Notes under the pieces: model-generated
What the model saw: only the letters and a program-made list of their open reading frames with translations
What the model was told of the DNA's origin: nothing
The model's database searches: none
Translations under genes and position numbers: made by a program
In this document: in pieces, positions 59,701-64,000 of the stretch
Position numbering within the stretch: position 1 is the first letter of the stretch
Layout: every line of letters starts with the position of its first letter
Source of the DNA: Cardiocondyla obscurior
Lineage: Eukaryota; Arthropoda; Insecta; Hymenoptera; Formicidae
Length of the DNA: 64,000 nucleotides
Assembly (NCBI RefSeq): GCF_019399895.1
Contig: NC_091868.1
Span: 3,706,499-3,770,498 of the forward strand
Direction of reading: 5' to 3'

Positions 59701-61774
59701 CATGGGAAATTCTTGTAGCGTTTGGACAGTAATATTAACATATTTACGAGGCGAAGACTTTTCTTTAAAACGAAAATTCGTATTTGCAATATCTCTGTAT
59801 TCCTGCAAATGCAAAATTATATAAATTTATATGTGGCACACAATATTAAAGCAGTGTCCAATAAATTGCAGTTCTACAATTTACCGGACATTCTACGTAA
59901 TATATATTTTATTTCATCAATTACATTGTAAATCCATTCTTTTGGGCCTTCTAATTTCAGCATATTAATATACTGAAACATTAGTTGAACAATATCTTCG
60001 ATATGCTCAATACCTTCTTCGGTTAGATCTACAATAACATTGAAGAAATTGAAACCTCTTGCGCCAGAGCGTTTTCCAGACACCAGGGAATTGCACCACC
60101 CTCTAGCCTTTAAAGCTGATAACAACGAACCTTTTCCTTCGTGCCCAAGTAAATGAGAAACATAATGTGCAGGCTACGTTAACAAACAAAAAATACAGAT
60201 GTGCATTACACAAAATATTATATGCATAATACTGTATATATGTATACATTCAAAAATATCAAAGCCAAAATATATATATACAGGGTGTATCATTCCATAT
60301 TGACAAACTGTCAGAGTTAGATAGGTCTCGTGGATACAAGTTAATAAGTCCTGTGCCGTTTTGCAAAATTCTCAATAGTTATTGAGAAAAAAATTAATTT
60401 GTCTAGCGCAAGAGCGACAAGGAAGCTACGCGTGAGTGAGCGCGACAGGCGACGGCACCATTTTTAGCTACTCGCCTGTCGCGCTCACTCATGCGTAGCT
60501 TCCTTGTCGCTCTTGCGCTAGACAAATTAATTTTTTTCTCAATAACTATTGAGAATTTTGCAAAACGGCACAGGACTTATTAATTTGTATCCACAAGACC
60601 TATCTAACTCTGACAGTTTGTCAATATGGAATAATACACCCTGTATATATATATATATTTATTACCGAAGACCGATAATGTTGTTGCATGTCAGGTAAAG
60701 GAAAAGAAATATCTAAGTTTCTTGTATCTTTTATCGGAACAATATACCATGTAGTACGAAAGTGTTCATTTTTGAATGGATGTTCAGGCCATGTTGGAAC
60801 TTCAATTTCCTTATTTCGTACTCCAGAAAAAAAATTTATTACCATGTTTTCAAGTTCATCTAAACTTTCTGAAAAAAAAAAAATTATTTTTTAATAATTT
60901 CCTTAATTATATTCCGATTCATAAAATTTCAACAAATCCTGAATTATCATCATACCTTTGCCCAGAACAGATAGCGACATAATATTTGCAGAATAATACT
61001 TTTCATGAAACTCTAACAATCTGTTTCTAACATTAATACCCTTTTGCTTTGGTATTATATCTAATGTTTCTCTATTTCCAGTACCAAATTTTGAAAACGG
61101 ATGATCGGGGCTCGCAGACGATTTATCTAATTGGTCAAATCGCCAGCTGTCGTTTGCTAAATTTTTCTCATGCTCTGAATTTATGGCATTTAGCTCTAAC
61201 TCGGTCAAGGTTTCCGTAAAAAGAGGAGCTATGAAAAACTGTGCAAAGCGATCTAAAGCGCCTTCCAATTTCTCAGGAGTTATATCAAAATAGTACGTAG
61301 TATGATCTAAATGCGTCGCTGCGTTACTCATGCCACCATTCTGTGACAAATACACGTTGTAATCATTTTGTTGAGGATATTTTTCTGTTCCTAAAAATAA
61401 CATATGCTCGCAAAAGTGAGCTAATCCAGGTAGGTCATCTGGATCGCACATATATCCTGCAACATATTTACAAAATAAGTTTATAAGAAATTCCTTATAA
61501 AAATATTAAGTGTTAGAAACGTTAAATATGCAATAGCAATTATTAAATATAAAATATCAATAATACAAACGTACCAGTATTAACGTCCATTGCAACAGCA
61601 CTTTTGTCAGTTGCTGGATCGCTTATTAAAAGAACTTTCATTTTATTGGTGAGCACCAAGCCCCTGTACAATCTGTCATCATTTTGTGACTTTGTGATGT
61701 CATCATATCGTTTTTCCACATGTTTGTGAGTTGAAATATTAGTTCCTGGTGCCATGGATCTGGGAATATTGTTT
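56757..61774 (-). CDS. Ide: Insulin-degrading enzyme (M16 metallopeptidase), complete coding sequence
   Basis: Thirteen reverse-strand coding exons: 61755-61575, 61456-60956, 60868-60666, 60173-59925, 59802-59413, 59280-59171, 59050-58906, 58795-58685, 58614-58494, 58370-58164, 57782-57490, 57309-57100, 56993-56757. All phases agree; 985 residues, close to the ~1000 usual for insulysin. The inverted zinc motif HFCEH with downstream Glu in NSEHEKN is present, as are SPFAYIDPL and [20 protein letters not shown]. It ends RSSKL. The ATG 61755 was chosen because the upstream frame crosses a candidate intron (61775 acceptor TTTAG). The enzyme degrades insulin-like and amyloid-type peptides in cytosol and peroxisome. 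No lesion seen. Confidence 0.96.
60279..60645. mobile_element. Palindromic mariner-type MITE (fold-back) in an IDE intron, 367 bp
   Basis: Arms 60279-60452 and 60472-60645 are near-perfect reverse complements with about 19 bases between. Ends TACAGGGTGTAT and ACACCCTGTA, set in a TA tract. The arm core (AAGAGCGACAAGGAAGC, GAGTGAGCGCGACAGGCG) is related to that of the 23.5-kb MITE (AAGAGCGGCAAAGAAGC, GAGTGAGCGCGCGATAGAC), so both belong to one family. Confidence 0.88.
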
Positions 61775-62060
61775 CTAAACATAAATACAAATAAAGATTT
61801 AAAGATACATAAAAGTTTCATTATACAAGTCTTACTTGTAGTAAAAATTCTCCGCGAGAGTTTACGTCACTTTAATAAAACGACGTCATTGTCGAAGAAA
61901 CCTCGCGCGTTTCACCCGTAACGGGACAGCGTGACGGCAAAGTGTCACGCACAAAAAAAAAAAAAAAAAAAAGCGATATTACCTCGTAAGGGAAAAAGAG
62001 AGGAAACAATGCGTCGCTGACAAAGGCCAAGCTCGACAGACTCCGTTGAGGTTAGACCTA
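61775..62060 (-). promoter_or_regulatory. 5' leader intron and promoter region of IDE
   Basis: On the reverse strand a donor CAAGTAAGA near 61836 and acceptor TTTAG at 61776-61775 define a ~60-base leader intron, leaving the leader exon in the CpG-rich DNA upstream. An A-run lies at 61953-61972. No TATA box was seen, as usual for a housekeeping gene. Confidence 0.45.
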
Positions 62061-64000
62061 GCGACGCTCCAGCGCGGATTCTCGCGTCTTGTGGGTTCCT
62101 CGGGACCGTCGCGAATCAGCCGTGGGAGAGAAAGAAAAAGAAAGACCTCGACGAAGTAACGCTATAACGCGCGGATTCAACGATCGATGCGCACCCAGGT
62201 GCGACGACAGGTGCAACGCGTCAGTCAGGTGCGCAGTACACGTAGATCAGCGCATATAAATGAATGGAGGCCACGCGTCTGCGTGGGAGACGTTACCTGA
62301 AAGGCAGGTTAGATCGCACGGACAAGAGCAGCACACGGAATCGTAACGCGCGCGTTGTGGCAAACATCGGCGGCGAACACGGTCAGGTCGGATCGAATCG
62401 CCGTCGCCGTCGCCGTCGCCGGGAGACGTGGGACTGGGAGTGGGAGTGGGAGCATTAAATATCCCCGACTGCGCATGCCGATCGGTTCTTTACAGCTGTG
62501 AAGAGGACGCGCACTCGGAGAAGCTGAAGGTTCGGCGAAAGTCTCGGGGGTCCACAATGGGAAAAAGCGAGAAGAAATACATTTTGATGCAACCTGGGAT
62601 AAGTGCAAAGAGCAGAACGGCGAGCGGCGGTGGATGATGAGGGTTTTCAAGTTGGCGGCGTGAAGCTAGCGAGAATTTAAATCCGTCATGTTATAGCTAG
62701 AGTTTTGATTAGCCTCTCGTCGATTAATTTAATTTACTCCTCGAACTAGGGTAGTTCTTTTATATTAATTAATATAATAAATTAATAATTTAATTATCGT
62801 AGGAATTGAGGAGATCTAAGATAACGCGGGCAAGAGCCTTTTCGTTACGTCTAGTGATTTAGATCGGCCGCCGCGTGCTGGCGGCGCTAGCGGACTTTTC
62901 CCGGCTCCCCTAGACGCGAGCTAAAAAATTCCAATAAACTGTATTAAAGATTTTGCAATCAATTTGTTTACGCAACTAAGCGATTTGACTAGGATTTTCA
63001 AGAGCATATCGACCTACCCTCGTTGCATCCGTTGGAGTTTGCAGTTTATGGATTTGACGCATGCAGTTCGACGTTTTCTATCGATCAACGGTGGCGTGCG
63101 TTAGTACGACGACGAACCGCGAGGCGCGGCCGGCGGCGCGGCCACCGTCCTCCGGCGCGCAGTGGTCCTTGTACGCGCGTGGTGCGTGGATGTATGCGTC
63201 GCGATCGGTGTGGGAGGAAAAAGATCAAGAAAGAGAGAGAGACAGGCATCGAGCTGCGTCGTCGGTCGCTGGTCCACGGCGGGTGTATCGCACGCGAAGC
63301 GACTCGCGATCTCGTAGAGGCGCCCGCGGAAAATAGCGTCCAAGTAAACGCACGCGGGCGCGCGCGCGCCCGCCCGCGAGTGATCGGGCAGGCGGACGTG
63401 CTACAAAGCAGCATCTCGCGGTCAAGTGTATAGCCCGACGATCGAGTCACCCGACGGGCCTGGCAAACTGTTACGTTGCCGCCGCGCGGAGGGTGCATCG
63501 TCCCGAGTGAGAGACAACGCGAGGAAACGACAGGGTTGACAGTGGACATCGTTCGACGAGCTAGGCGCCGGGTGGCTTTGCCTGCTGCCACCGACTTCAG
63601 GTTATTGCATGCCACGCTTCGACGCAGAGGATCGAGGCTCTCTACGCTGCCGTTTCGTCCTGCTCGTCGAGGTAAGTCTGGCCGGCTTCGCCGATATATC
63701 ACGCGCGCGCACGCATGCCCTCCCCCGTGGGGGCCTCGGCGGTAAGTTATCGTCGGCGATTGTGTGCCAGCGACGTTTAGCGCATTACCGCGAATTGCCG
63801 TGCACGTTCCGGCTCTTCCACCTCCCCTCTCCTCTCCTCTCCTACCCTCCCTGCCCCCGTGGCGTTGCTTAGGGGAGCGGGAGGAGAGTTCGCGAGACTC
63901 CACCGCCGTGCTCGATCACGTTCGACGTCGCCGATCCGCGTGAATTCGGAGATCGCCGTCTACCGTAATTCGCGCGATGGATCTCGCGTCGAGCACCGGC
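62061..64000. other. CpG-rich promoter-like DNA with candidate 5' exons
   Basis: Very rich in CpG, with a (GCCGTC)n-like run at 62400-62420. Several overlapping long frames on both strands reflect composition. A strong donor, GTCGAG then GTAAGT at 63671/63672, and another GGCG then GTAAGT near 63745, suggest first exons of a + strand gene continuing beyond the window. No protein domain seen. Confidence 0.35.

Noticed and set aside
61756..61821. Upstream ATG of IDE at 61821 giving a hydrophobic leader
   Set aside because: It lies in a likely leader intron (donor near 61836, acceptor TTTAG at 61775); ATG 61755 fits the cytosolic start.
63085..63903. 272-codon reverse-strand frame in the CpG-rich end
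   Set aside because: Arg/Ser/Pro-rich composition typical of GC-rich non-coding DNA; overlapping frames on both strands; no domain.

Overview
This is eukaryotic nuclear DNA, almost certainly from an insect and probably a hymenopteran such as an ant. The coding genes have many small exons with GT-AG introns. CpG-rich and AT-rich blocks alternate. The repeats include mariner-type ends (TACAGGGTG...CACCCTGTA), PIF-Harbinger pairs and a hAT element. The species assignment is inference; nothing here fixes it.

Layout. About 1-6.2 kb is non-coding and probably upstream intron. From 6.2 to 18.56 kb on the + strand lies a 16-exon gene for a LIM protein of the LMO7/LIMCH1/Smallish (Smash) type; its 5' end lies outside the window or was not found. 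From 19.7 to 51.85 kb is an accessory block bounded by two ~1.25-kb copies of one repeat in opposite orientation. It holds a small RGG-box gene (21.4-22.05 kb), a palindromic MITE (23.5-24.0), a BESS-type gene and an apparently intact Harbinger transposase (24.2-28.7), a 5'-truncated Tc1/mariner transposase with DD41D spacing (25.4-26.2), a long (GA)n tract, a small unidentified three-exon gene (31.0-35.5) with a 2.1-kb LTR-like insertion in its second intron, a decayed MYND-type gene with a 327-bp tandem triplication (35.8-38.8), COX6A carrying a frameshift (40.2-40.9, -), a RING-finger gene between inverted arrays of 15-bp units (41.0-43.3), a second, damaged Harbinger element that contains a piece of the RNA polymerase III largest-subunit gene (43.4-46.7), and a hAT transposase with one stop codon (47.1-49.3, -).

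From 52.2 to 55.5 kb (+) is a nuclear, acidic/basic-rich protein with a tentative RPA34-like C-terminal domain. From 56.76 to 61.77 kb (-) is a complete 13-exon insulin-degrading enzyme gene, with a second palindromic MITE in one intron. From 62 to 64 kb is CpG-rich promoter-like DNA with candidate 5' exons.

The intact host genes flank a block in which most reading frames carry at least one lesion. The most unusual items are the polymerase III fragment inside a Harbinger element, the 15-bp periodic arrays around the RING gene, and the LTR-like element with its own spliced frame. All exon boundaries were read by eye from splice motifs and reading-frame continuity; no similarity search was run.
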